The position numbers and the translations under genes are program-made. Below the pieces are notes generated by a model. That model was not told where the DNA came from, searched no databases, and saw nothing but the letters and a program-made list of their open reading frames with translations. DNA of 64,000 nt, from assembly GCF_000420765.1 (NCBI RefSeq), contig NZ_ATVO01000003.1, forward strand, positions 496,001-560,000. The letters run 5' to 3'. Each line of letters begins with the position of its first letter. The stretch's first letter is position 1. This stretch comes from Sandarakinorhabdus limnophila DSM 17366 (GTDB lineage Bacteria > Pseudomonadota > Alphaproteobacteria > Sphingomonadales > Sphingomonadaceae). Positions 23,110-32,255 of the stretch are shown here, in pieces.

Positions 23110-24306
23110 TTAAGCCTGTTGAAGCGCAACCACGCCGGGCAGTGGCTTGCCTTCCATCCATTCCAGGAAGGCGCCGCCGGCGGTGGAAATGAAACTGAAA
23201 TCCTGGGTAACGCCGGCATGCGCCAGCGCCGCCACGGTATCACCGCCGCCCGCAACGGTGAGCAGCGTGCCACCTTGCGTGAGCGCAGCGGCCGTGCGGG
23301 CCAGTGCCACGGTGGCGGCATCGAAGGGCGGAATTTCAAAAGCGCCAAGCGGCCCGTTCCACAAGGCCGTCGCGCAGGTTTTCAGCGCATCCGCCAGCGC
23401 CTCGACCGCGGCCGGGCCGATATCCAGCACCATTTCATCGGCCTGGATAGCGTGGATATTGGCAACGCGATTGGCGGCGTGGGCCTTGAACTCCTTGGCC
23501 ACCACCACGTCGTACGGCAGGTGGATGGTGCAGCCGGCTTTTTCGGCCCGCGCCATGATGTCGAGCGCGGTGTCCTTCAGGTCATGCTCGCACAGCGACT
23601 TGCCAACATCGATGCCGCGCGCTGCCAGGAAGGTGTTGGCCATGCCGCCGCCGATCATCAGGTGATCGACCTTTTCCACCAGATGGGTGAGCACGTCGAT
23701 CTTGCTCGAAACCTTGGCGCCGCCCACGATCGCCGCCACCGGCCGCTTCGGGCTGCCGAGCGCAGCTTCCAGCGCCTTCAATTCGGCTTCCATCGTCCGC
23801 CCGGCGAAGGCCGGCAGCAAATGCGCCAGGCCTTCGGTGCTGGCATGGGCGCGGTGGGCGGCCGAAAAGGCATCGTTCACGTAAAAATCGCCAGCCGCAG
23901 CCAGTTCGGCGACGAAGGCCGGATCATTGGCTTCCTCACCGACATGGAAGCGCGTGTTCTCCAGAACCGCGACGCCACCGGCCGGCAGCGCCCGTACAGC
24001 GTCCGTCACCGGCCGGCTAACGCAATCCGCCACAAAGGACACCGGCCGGCCCAGAACGGACGCCAATGCCAGCGCAATCGGCTTCAGGCTGTTCTTTTCA
24101 TCCCGCCCGTTGGGCCGGCCGAAGTGCGACAGCACCAGCACCTTGGCGCCGCCGTCAGCCAGCGCCGCAATGGTCGCCACGGCGGCGCGCAGGCGGGTGT
24201 CATCACTCACATGGCCATCGGCCATCGGCACGTTCAAGTCGGCGCGGACCAACACGGTCTTGCCGGCCAGCGCCGACATATCATCGATGGTGCGGAACGA
24301 AGCCAT
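23110..24306 (-). CDS. pgk: Phosphoglycerate kinase
   Basis: Pgk transfers phosphate between 1,3-bisphosphoglycerate and ADP. The 398-residue protein starts at the ATG at 24306 ([20 protein letters not shown]), right after the gap stop; the open frame continues upstream into gap but the family N-terminus is here. Signatures [42 protein letters not shown] and [10 protein letters not shown] are all intact. It sits between gap (5-base spacing) and fba. Confidence 0.97.
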   Translation of the reverse strand: MASFRTIDDMSALAGKTVLVRADLNVPMADGHVSDDTRLRAAVATIAALADGGAKVLVLSHFGRPNGRDEKNSLKPIALALASVLGRPVSFVADCVSRPVTDAVRALPAGGVAVLENTRFHVGEEANDPAFVAELAAAGDFYVNDAFSAAHRAHASTEGLAHLLPAFAGRTMEAELKALEAALGSPKRPVAAIVGGAKVSSKIDVLTHLVEKVDHLMIGGGMANTFLAARGIDVGKSLCEHDLKDTALDIMARAEKAGCTIHLPYDVVVAKEFKAHAANRVANIHAIQADEMVLDIGPAAVEALADALKTCATALWNGPLGAFEIPPFDAATVALARTAAALTQGGTLLTVAGGGDTVAALAHAGVTQDFSFISTAGGAFLEWMEGKPLPGVVALQQA

Positions 24307-24311
24307 TGTTC

Positions 24312-25319
24312 TTATAGGAACTTGCCCATGGCGACGGCGGTATCGGCCATGCGGTTGGAGAAGCCCCATTCATTGTCGTACCACGACAGCACGCGCACCA
24401 TGTTGCCGCCGATCACCGCGGTTTCCAGGCTGTCCACGGTGGACGAAGCCGGGCTGTGGTTGAAGTCGATGGACACCAGCGGCTCCACCGTGAAATCGAG
24501 CACACCCTTCAGTTCACCCGCAGCAGCCTCCGCAAGCACCTGATTCACTTCACTTTTCGTCGTCGGACGGGCCGATTCGAAGGTGAGATCGACCACCGAC
24601 ACATTCGGCGTCGGCACCCGGATCGCCGAACCATCCAGCTTGCCCTTCAACTGCGGCAGCACCTCGCCCACGGCGCGGGCAGCGCCGGTGGTGGTGGGGA
24701 TCATCGACAGGGCAGCAGCACGCGCACGGCGCGGATCATCATGAATTTGATCAAGAATTTTCTGATCGTTGGTATAGGCGTGCACCGTCGTCATCAGTCC
24801 CTTCACGATGCCGAACTCGCGGTCCAGCACCATGGCGACCGGCGCCAGGCAGTTGGTGGTGCACGACGCATTGGAAACGATGTTGTGGCTGGCTTCAAGC
24901 TTGTCATGGTTCACGCCGTAAACCACTGTCAAATCAACATTCTTGCCCGGCGCGGAGATCAACACCTTCTTGGCACCGGCCGTAATGTGGGCACCGGCCT
25001 TGGCGGCATCGGTGAAGAAACCGGTGCATTCCAAGGCAATATCCACGCCCATGGCGGCATGGGGCAGCTTGGCCGGGTCACGCTCGGCGGTGACCGCGAT
25101 GCGCTTGCCGTTCACAACGATGGCATCACCATCCACGCTCACCGTGCCGGGAAAGGCGCCATGCACGCTGTCGCGCGCCAGCAGGCGGGCGTTGGCCTCA
25201 GGGCTCGCCAGATCGTTGATCGCCACCACTTCGATATCGGTGCGGCCGGATTCGATGATGGCGCGCAGCACGTTGCGGCCGATACGCCCGAAACCGTTGA
25301 TTGCAACTTTCACAGCCAT
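24312..25319 (-). CDS. gap: Glyceraldehyde-3-phosphate dehydrogenase
   Basis: GAPDH oxidises glyceraldehyde-3-phosphate with NAD(P)+ and inorganic phosphate. The 335-residue protein starts [17 protein letters not shown] after three residues, and has the catalytic cysteine in [15 protein letters not shown], the downstream histidine in [11 protein letters not shown], and [12 protein letters not shown] near the C-terminus. It follows tkt by 21 bases and precedes pgk by five, in one operon. Confidence 0.97.
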   Translation of the reverse strand: MAVKVAINGFGRIGRNVLRAIIESGRTDIEVVAINDLASPEANARLLARDSVHGAFPGTVSVDGDAIVVNGKRIAVTAERDPAKLPHAAMGVDIALECTGFFTDAAKAGAHITAGAKKVLISAPGKNVDLTVVYGVNHDKLEASHNIVSNASCTTNCLAPVAMVLDREFGIVKGLMTTVHAYTNDQKILDQIHDDPRRARAAALSMIPTTTGAARAVGEVLPQLKGKLDGSAIRVPTPNVSVVDLTFESARPTTKSEVNQVLAEAAAGELKGVLDFTVEPLVSIDFNHSPASSTVDSLETAVIGGNMVRVLSWYDNEWGFSNRMADTAVAMGKFL

Positions 25320-25340
25320 GTCATTGATCCTTCTTGAATT

Positions 25341-27302
25341 TCAGCCCAACCGGGCCTTGACGCGCGCAGTAATCGCCGGCGCGGTCAAACCATATTCGGC
25401 ATAAAGCCGTTCCGCCGGCGCCGAAGCCCCGAAATGATCGAGGCCGATATTCAGACCGTCGCTTCCCGTCCAGCGTTCCCAGCCCATGGTCACGCCGGCT
25501 TCCACTGAGACCTTCAGCGCATCGCCCGGCAGCACATCGGTGCGGTAGCCTGCGTCCTGCGCCGCAAACACTTCCCAGCACGGCATCGATACCACGTCGC
25601 AGCCAATGCCATCGGCTTCAAGCAGCGCCGCAGCTTCGGCAGCAATATGCACTTCTGAACCGGTCGCGACCAGTACAACCTGGCGCGGCGCGGTGGCAGC
25701 CTTAAGGCGATAAGCACCTCGCGCCGAACGATTTTCGGTGACGTCATCCCGCAGTGGCGGCAAATTCTGCCGCGACAGCGCCAGGATGGAGGGGCGCTTC
25801 TCGTCCTTCAGGGCAAAGGACCAGGCTTCCGCTGTCTCGATGGCATCAGCCGGCCGCCACACCGCCAGATTGGGCATGGCGCGCAAGGATGCCAGATGCT
25901 CGATCGGCTGATGGGTCGGGCCATCCTCGCCCAGCCCGATGCTGTCGTGCGTGCCGACGTGGATCACGCGGATCTGCTGGATCGCGGCCAGGCGAATGGC
26001 GTTGCGCATATAATCGCTGAACACCAGGAAGGTGCCGCCATAGGGGATGATACCGCCGTGCAGCGCCATGCCGTTCATCGCGGCGGCCATGCCAAATTCG
26101 CGAATGCCGTAATGGACATAGCGGCCAGCGTAATCAGCCGCCGTGAATAGCGGCTGCCCCTTGGCCTTGGTGTTGTTCGAACCGGTCAGATCCGCCGAAC
26201 CGCCGAGCAGTTCGGGCAGCGCCGGCACCAGTGCATCCAGTGCCATCTCGCTGGACTTGCGCGTGGCAACCTTGGGAGGCGTGGCGACCAGGCTCGCCAG
26301 ATAGGCCGGCATCGGATCGGCGACGGGAAGCTCACCGGCCATGCGGCGGTTGAATTCGCCGGCGTTAGGATCAGCGGCGAGGCGCGCTTCCCAATCGGCA
26401 CGGGCGGCAGCACCACGGGCCCCCAGCCCTTCCCACCAGGCCTTGATGTCAGCCGGGATCTCGAACGGGCCATATTCCCAGCCCAGCGCGGCGCGGGCGC
26501 CTTCGATCTCCTTGGCGCCCAGTGGCGAGCCATGGCTGCCGCTGGTGCCGGCCTTGGTCGGAGCCCCCTTGCCGATCGTCGTGCGGGCCGCAATCAGGCT
26601 GGGCCGCGGATCGGCCTTGGCCGCCGCCAGCGCCGCATCAATGCTGGCGAAATCATGGCCATCGCAAGCCACGACATGCCAGCCGGCGGCGGCGAAGCGC
26701 CCGGCCATGTCTTCACTGGACGACAGGCTCACCGGGCCATCGATGGAAATCTTGTTGTCGTCCCAGATCACGTTGAGGCGGCCCAACTTCAAATGGCCGG
26801 CCAGCGAAATCGCTTCCTGGCTGATGCCTTCCATCAGGCAGCCATCGCCGGCAACCACCCAGGTGTGGTGATCCACCAGCGCATCGCCGAACACGCCATT
26901 CAGGTGCCGCTCCGCCATCGCCATGCCCACCGACATCGCCAGGCCCTGCCCCAACGGCCCGGTGGTGCATTCCACGCCCGGCAGCTCGGTATTTTCCGGA
27001 TGACCGGCGCATGGGGAATGCCACTGGCGGAAGCGCTTGATGTCATCCAGCGACGGCTTCTCATAGCCGGTCAGGTGCAACAGCGCATAGATCAGCATCG
27101 AACCATGGCCGGCCGACAGCACAAAACGATCCCGATCCGGCCAGCGCGGCGCCTTGGGATCGAACTTCAGATGGTTGGCGAACAGCACGGTCGCGACATC
27201 GGCCATGCCCATCGGCATTCCAGGGTGGCCGCTGTTGGCAGCTTCCACCGCATCCATGGCCAGCGCCCGGATGGCATTGGCGCAGCGTGCGAGATCGGTC
27301 AT
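25341..27302 (-). CDS. tkt: Transketolase
   Basis: Transketolase moves two-carbon units between sugar phosphates using thiamine diphosphate. The 653-residue protein starts at the ATG at 27302 ([20 protein letters not shown]), with AGGAAC seven bases upstream; another in-frame ATG at 27323 is possible. Domains run in the normal order: a TPP/PP domain with [20 protein letters not shown], a Pyr domain with [19 protein letters not shown] and [19 protein letters not shown], and a C-terminal domain. As first gene of tkt-gap-pgk-fba-thiE it links the pentose-phosphate branch to lower glycolysis, and its cofactor to thiE at the operon end. Confidence 0.97.
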   Translation of the reverse strand: MTDLARCANAIRALAMDAVEAANSGHPGMPMGMADVATVLFANHLKFDPKAPRWPDRDRFVLSAGHGSMLIYALLHLTGYEKPSLDDIKRFRQWHSPCAGHPENTELPGVECTTGPLGQGLAMSVGMAMAERHLNGVFGDALVDHHTWVVAGDGCLMEGISQEAISLAGHLKLGRLNVIWDDNKISIDGPVSLSSSEDMAGRFAAAGWHVVACDGHDFASIDAALAAAKADPRPSLIAARTTIGKGAPTKAGTSGSHGSPLGAKEIEGARAALGWEYGPFEIPADIKAWWEGLGARGAAARADWEARLAADPNAGEFNRRMAGELPVADPMPAYLASLVATPPKVATRKSSEMALDALVPALPELLGGSADLTGSNNTKAKGQPLFTAADYAGRYVHYGIREFGMAAAMNGMALHGGIIPYGGTFLVFSDYMRNAIRLAAIQQIRVIHVGTHDSIGLGEDGPTHQPIEHLASLRAMPNLAVWRPADAIETAEAWSFALKDEKRPSILALSRQNLPPLRDDVTENRSARGAYRLKAATAPRQVVLVATGSEVHIAAEAAALLEADGIGCDVVSMPCWEVFAAQDAGYRTDVLPGDALKVSVEAGVTMGWERWTGSDGLNIGLDHFGASAPAERLYAEYGLTAPAITARVKARLG

Positions 27303-27460
27303 GAGGCCGTTCCTGTAAACCATCCGCACTGGCGCTGTGGCCGGTACGGGCGGGAGCGATTCCCGGTGGTGACTGTTTGTTGCGGGCGGCTTTGGCCTAC
27401 CCTTCGCGCACGCGTCAACCTTCCAGTTGCGGTTCACCGTGATTGCCGCACGCAGCCGGC

Positions 27461-27490
27461 TTGACCCGGGCTGATATCCCGTCTTATAAA
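27461..27490 (+). promoter_or_regulatory. Promoter for the small coiled-coil gene and zapA
   Basis: TTGACC (27461-27466), 18 bases, then TATAAA (27485-27490), with the first gene start 50 bases on. Both boxes are strong for a GC-rich genome. It lies in the 238-base divergent region between tkt and zapA, where no other gene is seen. Confidence 0.6.
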
Positions 27491-27540
27491 CACGCCGCAA
27501 GTCCTTGAGCTGGCTGGGGAGCAGGTCGATTTCGGAATTG

Positions 27541-27702
27541 ATGAGCCTGTTGGTGCGACTCGAAACGGCGTTGGCCGCGATCGAGGCTCGCCGAAGCGCT
27601 GAAGCGGCCACCGCTGCTGATGACCGTGCACGCCTGCAGCGGATCGAAGCCGCCGCCGCCGAAGCTGTGCGCGCCCTCGACACTCTCATCGGGCAGGAGT
27701 GA
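27541..27702 (+). CDS. Small coiled-coil protein upstream of zapA
   Basis: A 53-residue protein from the ATG at 27541: [20 protein letters not shown] followed by a highly helical Ala/Arg/Glu segment with heptad-like spacing ([20 protein letters not shown]). Only five bases separate its stop from the zapA ATG, and a GTG start for zapA would overlap it. Small helical proteins in this position are common next to zapA in sphingomonads. It may interact with ZapA, but that is inference from synteny. The upstream TTG at 27505 is an alternative start. Confidence 0.7.
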   Translation: MSLLVRLETALAAIEARRSAEAATAADDRARLQRIEAAAAEAVRALDTLIGQE

Positions 27703-27707
27703 CGAAA

Positions 27708-28004
27708 ATGGGCCAAGCATTGCTCACCATCACCGGCCGCACCTATCGCATCAGCTGCCGCGACGGCGATGAGGACCGCATTTCCCGCCTGGGGGACGAA
27801 ATCGCCGCCCGCGCTGAACGCATCACCGGATCGCTGGGCAGCGTGCCCGAAGGCCAATTGCTGGTGATGACCGCGTTGATGCTGGCCGATGAGCTGGCCG
27901 ATGCCCGCGCCGGGATTGCGCCGCCTGTCGCTGCGGCGCCCATGGTGGACATCACCCGCCTTGCCCGCATCGTCGAACGGATGGAACAGCTCGCCCGCGC
28001 CTGA
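27708..28004 (+). CDS. zapA: Cell division protein ZapA
   Basis: ZapA binds and bundles FtsZ protofilaments at the division ring. The 98-residue protein shows the N-terminal FtsZ-binding beta-hairpin head ([20 protein letters not shown]) and a C-terminal coiled coil ([28 protein letters not shown]). The ATG at 27708 has AGGAG eight bases upstream; the GTG at 27699 overlaps the previous stop but lies on that ribosome-binding site. The order zapA-6S RNA-fau matches many proteobacteria, which strengthens both the protein and the RNA calls. Confidence 0.92.
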   Translation: MGQALLTITGRTYRISCRDGDEDRISRLGDEIAARAERITGSLGSVPEGQLLVMTALMLADELADARAGIAPPVAAAPMVDITRLARIVERMEQLARA

Positions 28005-28048
28005 GGCGCGGTAACGCGCCGAGCAATACACCCATGGCGAGGCTTTGC

Positions 28049-28076
28049 TTGAGCTTCCGGGCCTTCTATCTTATAT
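28049..28076 (+). promoter_or_regulatory. Promoter of 6S RNA
   Basis: TTGAGC (28049-28054), 16 bases, then TTATAT (28071-28076). The expected transcription start near 28083 coincides with the first base of the 6S terminal stem. Confidence 0.6.
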
Positions 28077-28080
28077 AAAC

Positions 28081-28247
28081 AGGTGGCGGGCACTGCCCGG
28101 TACGAGCGAGCAAGCATCCCTGAGGCGATAATCATCCTATCGGGGGCTGGCACTGGGTGAACCCTGGTTCACCACAACTGGTTCCCACCTGACGTTCTGG
28201 CGTCAGAGGATCTTCAAGGCCAACGGCCCATGGTGGTCCCGCCACAC
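28081..28247 (+). ncRNA. ssrS: 6S RNA
   Basis: 6S RNA mimics an open promoter and binds sigma-70 RNA polymerase in stationary phase. The region folds as a long rod: the ends GTGGCGGG (28083-28090) and CCCGCCAC (28238-28245) are exactly complementary. Internal features recall E. coli 6S: CCTGAGGCGATAATCATCC on the 5' side and CACTGGGTGAACCCTGGTTC on the 3' side, flanking the central bubble. It sits between zapA and fau, the classical ssrS location, with a promoter placed at the predicted 5' end. Ends are accurate to a few bases only. No protein frame uses this region. Confidence 0.9.
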
Positions 28248-28267
28248 TATCCCGAGAGCGTCACTGC

Positions 28268-28825
28268 GTGAACAAGACCGACCTGCGCCGCCAGTATCGC
28301 GCTGCCCGCAAGGCCTTTGTCGCGGCTCTGCCCAAAGGGGAACGCGAGGCATTGGAGCGCAACCTGGCCGAAGTTGTCGCGCCTGCACTCACCCTTGTGC
28401 ACATGGCCGGCAGCTATGCCGCGGTGGGTGACGAGATCGATCCCACGTGGATCGAAAAACGCATCGGCCCGCACGCTTTTCCACGCATCGCCGGGCCAGA
28501 TATCGTCTTTCACCAAGCCGAATGGAGCGAACTGAAGCCCGGCTTCCAGAACATCCCCGAGCCGCCAGCCACGGCGCCGATGGTGCATCCCGATGTGCTG
28601 CTGGTGCCGCTGCTGGCCGTCACCCTCTCCGGCGTGCGGCTGGGCCAGGGCCGTGGCTATTATGATCGCGCGCTTGCCGCCTTGCGCCGCCGGCAACCCG
28701 TGCTGGCCATCGGGCTGGCCTGGGAATGCCAGATTGCGCCGACGCTCGTGGCCGAGCCATGGGACATGCCGCTGGACATGATTGCGACGCCGCAGCGTCT
28801 GGTCGATTGCCGCAAATCGCGTTAG
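28268..28825 (+). CDS. fau: 5-formyltetrahydrofolate cyclo-ligase
   Basis: The enzyme converts 5-formyl-THF to 5,10-methenyl-THF with ATP. The 185-residue protein begins at a GTG (MNKTDLRRQYRAARKAFVAA), the normal N-terminal helix, and has the family signature RLGQGRGYYDRALAALRRRQ at about residues 125-144. Known as YgfA in E. coli, it is encoded just downstream of 6S RNA there too, and can be read from the 6S transcript. The same read-through is likely here because only 20 bases separate them. Confidence 0.93.
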   Translation: MNKTDLRRQYRAARKAFVAALPKGEREALERNLAEVVAPALTLVHMAGSYAAVGDEIDPTWIEKRIGPHAFPRIAGPDIVFHQAEWSELKPGFQNIPEPPATAPMVHPDVLLVPLLAVTLSGVRLGQGRGYYDRALAALRRRQPVLAIGLAWECQIAPTLVAEPWDMPLDMIATPQRLVDCRKSR

Positions 28826-28834
28826 GGGCCGCTC

Positions 28835-29074
28835 ATGGACCTCGCTCCCCATCGCATCCCGCCCGAACCAAGCTGGCGCAAGCCTGTCGGCATGTTGGGA
28901 TTGATCGCCTATATCGCGATCTACGCCCTCATCGTCTCGGTGCTGGCCGATCAACTCATTGGCCTGCCGCGCTGGATGGAAACCCTGGCCTATGGGGTGG
29001 CAGGCATCGCTTGGGTGGCGCCGCTGAAGCCCTTGTTCCTGTGGATGAACACCGGCCGCTGGAGGCAGAAATGA
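28835..29074 (+). CDS. DUF2842 two-helix membrane protein
   Basis: A 79-residue protein with the DUF2842 pattern: PSWRKPVGMLGLIAYIAIYA, a second hydrophobic segment, and the end WVAPLKPLFLWMNTGRW. Two membrane spans are predicted. DUF2842 is confined mainly to alphaproteobacteria and has no known function. Nine bases after fau; its stop overlaps the chorismate mutase ATG by four bases. Confidence 0.88.
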   Translation: MDLAPHRIPPEPSWRKPVGMLGLIAYIAIYALIVSVLADQLIGLPRWMETLAYGVAGIAWVAPLKPLFLWMNTGRWRQK

Positions 29075-29385
29075 CCGTGTTGCCGCCAGAAGCCTGCCAG
29101 ACAATGGTGGAGGTGCGCGCGGGGGTTGATGCGCTTGATCAGGAACTGGTGGCACTGCTCGCGCGCCGTTTCGGCTACATGAACGCCGCCGCCCGTATCA
29201 AGCCCAGCCGCAGCGACGTACGGGACGAAGCCCGCAAGGCCCAGGTGATCGCCAACGCCAGCGCCGCAGCCGCCGCTGCCGGCCTGCCGTCGGGGCTGGC
29301 CGAAAATCTGTGGGAGGCGCTGGTGGAAGCCTCCATCGCCCACGAACTCGACCGCTGGGATAAGCTGCGCACCCAAGTCGCCTGA
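29071..29385 (+). CDS. AroQ-type chorismate mutase
   Basis: A 104-residue all-helical protein of the AroQ family, which converts chorismate to prephenate for phenylalanine and tyrosine synthesis. The first helix carries VEVRAGVDALDQELVALLAR with the active-site arginine, and the following RFGYMNAAARIKPSRSDVRD and LAENLWEALVEASIAHELDR complete the fold. It is the short monofunctional form, resembling PchB-like mutases. Its ATG overlaps the DUF2842 stop (ATGA) and its stop shares a base with the next ATG (TGATG), giving a tightly coupled run. Confidence 0.9.
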   Translation: MTVLPPEACQTMVEVRAGVDALDQELVALLARRFGYMNAAARIKPSRSDVRDEARKAQVIANASAAAAAAGLPSGLAENLWEALVEASIAHELDRWDKLRTQVA

Positions 29386-30182
29386 TGCTGGCGAACGAAC
29401 CCATCATCCGCCTCGCCGCCTTTGCCGGCGTGCTGGCGGTCATGCTGCTATGGGAACAACTGGCGCCGAGACGGGCGCCAACAGCCGGCAACACGACACG
29501 CCGCCTCAACAATCTGGCGCTGGTCGGGCTCGATACACTGCTGGTTCGACTGCTGTTCCCGATACTGGCTGTCGGCTTCGCCAGCGAGATGGAACAGCGC
29601 GGCATAGGTCTGTTCAACATCATCGCCCTGCCCCACTGGCTGGCAGTGCTGCTGGCGATCATCCTGCTCGACCTGGCCATCTATTGGCAGCATCGCCTGT
29701 TTCATACCGTGCCGTGGCTGTGGCGGCTACACCGGGTGCACCATGCCGATCCGGCCTTCGACACGACGACCGCGCTGCGCTTCCACCCGCTGGAAATCAT
29801 GGTCTCGATGCTGATCAAGCTGGCCGTGGTGGCCGCATTGGGCGCGCCGCCGCTGGCGGTGCTGCTGTTCGAAGTGATCCTGAATGCCACCGCCATGTTC
29901 AATCATGGCAATGTCAGCCTGCCGCCCGCGTTGGAGCAACGGCTGCGTTGGCTGCTGGTGACGCCCGATCTGCATCGGGTGCATCACAGCATCCACGGCG
30001 ATGAGATGAACCGCAATTTCGGCTTCAACCTGTCGTTGTGGGACCGCTTGTTCGCCTCACAGGCGGCCCAGCCCCGCGACGGGCACAGCAACATGGCCAT
30101 GGGCTTGCCCAATTTCCGCGCACCACGTGCGCAATGGCTCGATCGGCTGCTGCTGCAACCGTTCAAATCATCGGGCAATTGA
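29385..30182 (+). CDS. Sterol desaturase/fatty acid hydroxylase family protein
   Basis: A 265-residue membrane protein with four hydrophobic segments and the histidine boxes of the di-iron fatty acid hydroxylase superfamily: YWQHRLFH, LHRVHHADPAFDTTT, RFHPLEI, and a final HRVHHSIHGDEMNRNFG. Members hydroxylate or desaturate lipids such as carotenoids, sphingoid bases or alkylglycerols; the substrate here is unknown. It begins with one-base overlap with the chorismate mutase stop. A second, divergent member lies at 35.2 kb. Confidence 0.9.
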   Translation: MLANEPIIRLAAFAGVLAVMLLWEQLAPRRAPTAGNTTRRLNNLALVGLDTLLVRLLFPILAVGFASEMEQRGIGLFNIIALPHWLAVLLAIILLDLAIYWQHRLFHTVPWLWRLHRVHHADPAFDTTTALRFHPLEIMVSMLIKLAVVAALGAPPLAVLLFEVILNATAMFNHGNVSLPPALEQRLRWLLVTPDLHRVHHSIHGDEMNRNFGFNLSLWDRLFASQAAQPRDGHSNMAMGLPNFRAPRAQWLDRLLLQPFKSSGN

Positions 30183-30234
30183 TCGGATTTCCACGGCACC
30201 AGCGGCTTAGATGGCCACGTCCTGATGGGGACAG

Positions 30235-30311
30235 TGGCGCGAGTGACGGGGCTCGAACCCGCGACCTTCGGCGTGACAGGCCGACGCTCTAACCAACTGA
30301 GCTACACCCGC
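30235..30311 (-). tRNA. tRNA-Asp (GTC)
   Basis: The minus strand reads GCGGGTGTAGCTCAGTTGG at the 5' end. Acceptor ends GCGGGTG and CACTCGC pair with one G-U. The anticodon loop is CTGTCAC, anticodon GTC for aspartate. The T-arm GCGGGTTCGAGCCCCGT is normal and the CCA end is encoded (30237-30235). Confidence 0.97.
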
Positions 30312-30329
30312 AAGCGCTGTGGAGCCGCG

Positions 30330-30358
30330 CTGATATGGACGGTGCGCCGCCCTGTCAA
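30330..30358 (-). promoter_or_regulatory. Promoter of tRNA-Asp
   Basis: On the minus strand a consensus TTGACA (30358-30353), 17 bases, then TATCAG (30335-30330), about 19 bases before the tRNA 5' end. Confidence 0.6.
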
Positions 30359-30411
30359 GCAGAGTTATGCTTGGATGTTGTGGACAAGCGGAAATCGGCT
30401 AGGGAGAGTGC

Positions 30412-31320
30412 ATGGACATCGAAGCCCCCACTCCTGATCCACAACGCGCGGTTACCCGTCTGCTCGGCCTGCTCAATCTGGAGGAGGTCGAAACCGATCT
30501 GTTCCGCAGCCAATCCACCGATGAGGGATGGATCAGAGTTTATGGCGGACAGGTGGTTGCGCAGGCGCTGATGGCCGCCAGCCGCACTGTGGAACAAGGC
30601 CGTCTGTGCCACAGCCTGCACAGCTATTTCATCCGGCCCGGCGATCCGAAACTGCCCATCGTCTACAAGGTGGAGCGCGATCGCGATGGTGCCAGCTTCA
30701 CCACAAGGCGGATCGTCGCCATCCAGAAAGGCCGGCCGATCTTCAACATGGCCGCCAGTTTCCAGGTGCCGGAAGACGGCCTGGAACACGCCATCACCCC
30801 GCCATCCGACGTGCTGCACCCCGACGGACTGGAAAGCGATTCGGAATGGGCCCGCCGCAACGCACCACACGCGCCCGAACCCTGGCGCACCATCTGGCTG
30901 ACCCGCGACCGCCCGCTGGACGTACGGGCGGTGGAAAGCGACGATGATTTCTTCAATCCGCAGAAACGCCCGCCGCAACAGCGGCACTGGGTGCGGCTGG
31001 CCGCGCCGTTGACGCCCGAACAGGCCGCCGATCCGGTGCTGCAACGTTGCCTGTTCGCATATGCAAGCGACATGACCCTGCTCGATACCTGCCTGGCCCC
31101 GCACGGCATCAGCTGGGCCAATCCGGCGCTGCAATCGGCCAGCCTCGATCACGCCATCTGGTTCAATCAGACGCCCGACATGAACGATTGGCACCTGTTC
31201 GATCAGGATTCACCCATGGCTGGGGGCGGTCGCGGCATCAACCGGGCCATCGTGCACGATATTAATGGCCGTCCTGTCGCCACCCTCATGCAGGAAGGGC
31301 TGATCCGCCATCGGCCATGA
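30412..31320 (+). CDS. tesB: Acyl-CoA thioesterase II (TesB family)
   Basis: TesB hydrolyses a broad range of acyl-CoAs to free acid and CoA. The 302-residue protein is a double hotdog: first half with FRSQSTDEGWIRVYGGQVVA and LHSYFIRPGDPKLPIVYKVE, second half with DMTLLDTCLAPHG and SLDHAIWFNQTPDMNDWHLF. The catalytic Asp/Thr/Gln set of the family is placed in the second half (around DMTLLDT). AGGGAGAG precedes the ATG at good spacing. Downstream lie two gene remnants. Confidence 0.94.
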   Translation: MDIEAPTPDPQRAVTRLLGLLNLEEVETDLFRSQSTDEGWIRVYGGQVVAQALMAASRTVEQGRLCHSLHSYFIRPGDPKLPIVYKVERDRDGASFTTRRIVAIQKGRPIFNMAASFQVPEDGLEHAITPPSDVLHPDGLESDSEWARRNAPHAPEPWRTIWLTRDRPLDVRAVESDDDFFNPQKRPPQQRHWVRLAAPLTPEQAADPVLQRCLFAYASDMTLLDTCLAPHGISWANPALQSASLDHAIWFNQTPDMNDWHLFDQDSPMAGGGRGINRAIVHDINGRPVATLMQEGLIRHRP

Positions 31321-31336
31321 CCCAGCGGCGCCCCCC

Positions 31337-31450
31337 CTCACCCACCGGCTGAAGAAGCCGGCCTATCATTCGGCATTGGGGCCGGGTCTGGTGACAGGCG
31401 CCGCCGATGATGATCCTTCCGGCATCGCCACTTATTCCCAGGCCGGCACC
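31337..31450 (+). pseudogene. N-terminal remnant of an NRAMP-type metal transporter
   Basis: One frame reads LKKPAYHSALGPGLVTGAAD followed by DDPSGIATYSQAGT, the typical N-terminus and first-helix DPSG motif of NRAMP/MntH-like Mn2+/Fe2+ transporters. The likely original ATG at 31317 overlaps the tesB stop but is out of frame with this stretch, across a run of seven C (31331-31337). Homology stops after AGT and the rest (about 400 residues in the family) is absent. The N-terminal DPSG motif and loss of everything after it mean it is not functional. Confidence 0.75.
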
Positions 31451-31457
31451 GCCCCAC

Positions 31458-31574
31458 GGCTACACGGTCGTTAAGTTCCGCACCGATTATGCCAGGAAGG
31501 CCGGGGCCATCGAGACGCTGTCCATGGCGCGCGAGGGCGACGGCTGGCGGGTGGCCGGGATCATGATCGACTGA
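31458..31574 (+). pseudogene. C-terminal remnant of a DUF4019-type protein
   Basis: The last 38 codons of a DUF4019-like domain: YTVVKFRTDYARKAGAIETL, then SMAREGDGWRVAGIMID and stop. DUF4019 domains end with this ETLSMxREDGxWRVxGYxI pattern and are usually about 100 residues long with a signal peptide; here the first two thirds are gone and the break joins an NRAMP remnant. It is in a different frame from that remnant. Confidence 0.65.
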
Positions 31575-31580
31575 CGCGGG

Positions 31581-32255
31581 TCAGAACCCCACGAAACGCG
31601 CCGCCTCGTCCACGCTCTTGCGTTCCGACACCACGGCGTTGGCGGGGAAGCTGTCATCGGGCCAACCGATGGCGATAGCCTTCATGATTACCTGATCATC
31701 GGCAATGCCGGCATGTTCGCGCACGACCGGCGATTGCATGATGCCCTGGCTGTTGATCACCGCGCCCAGGCCCCGCGACCAGGCGGCGTTGACCAGCGCG
31801 GTCGAAACCGCGCCGCAATCGAACGGCGTGTCGTCGCTGCCCGACAGTGTCTTGTCATAGGTGATGATCACGCACACCGGCGCATCGAACTGGCGGAAGC
31901 CGCGCAGCACCCAGTCCATGCGGGCCGGCGCGTCGTCGCGGGCGATGCCCATGGCGCTGAACAATTGCTTGGCAACGCCGATCTGGCGTTCGCGGTGGAC
32001 GCCTTCAAACGCTGTGCCGGTGCGGAATTCGCGGCTGTGCGGAATGCCGGCCATGTTGCGTTCGGTGTTGCCGGCGCGGATGAGATTGAGCGGTTCACCG
32101 GTGACCACGGTAAAGTTCCACGGCTGCGTGTTCATCGACGATGGCGAGCGCATCGCCATGGTGAGAATTTCCTTGATCAGCTCCAGCGGCACCGGATCGG
32201 GCTTGAAACCGCGAATGGAACGGCGGCCCATCACCACTTCGTCATAGCTCATCAT
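31581..32255 (-). CDS. Nitroreductase family flavoprotein
   Basis: A 224-residue FMN-dependent oxidoreductase of the NfsB/BluB superfamily. It begins YDEVVMGRRSIRGFKPDPVP, with the phosphate-binding RRSIR, then MRSPSSMNTQPWNFTVV, and the C-terminal IAIGWPDDSFPANAVVSERK. Members reduce nitroaromatics, quinones or enoates with NAD(P)H; the substrate is unknown. The ATG at 32255 overlaps the stop of the BaiN-type gene by four bases; a second ATG follows directly. Confidence 0.9.
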   Translation of the reverse strand: MMSYDEVVMGRRSIRGFKPDPVPLELIKEILTMAMRSPSSMNTQPWNFTVVTGEPLNLIRAGNTERNMAGIPHSREFRTGTAFEGVHRERQIGVAKQLFSAMGIARDDAPARMDWVLRGFRQFDAPVCVIITYDKTLSGSDDTPFDCGAVSTALVNAAWSRGLGAVINSQGIMQSPVVREHAGIADDQVIMKAIAIGWPDDSFPANAVVSERKSVDEAARFVGF

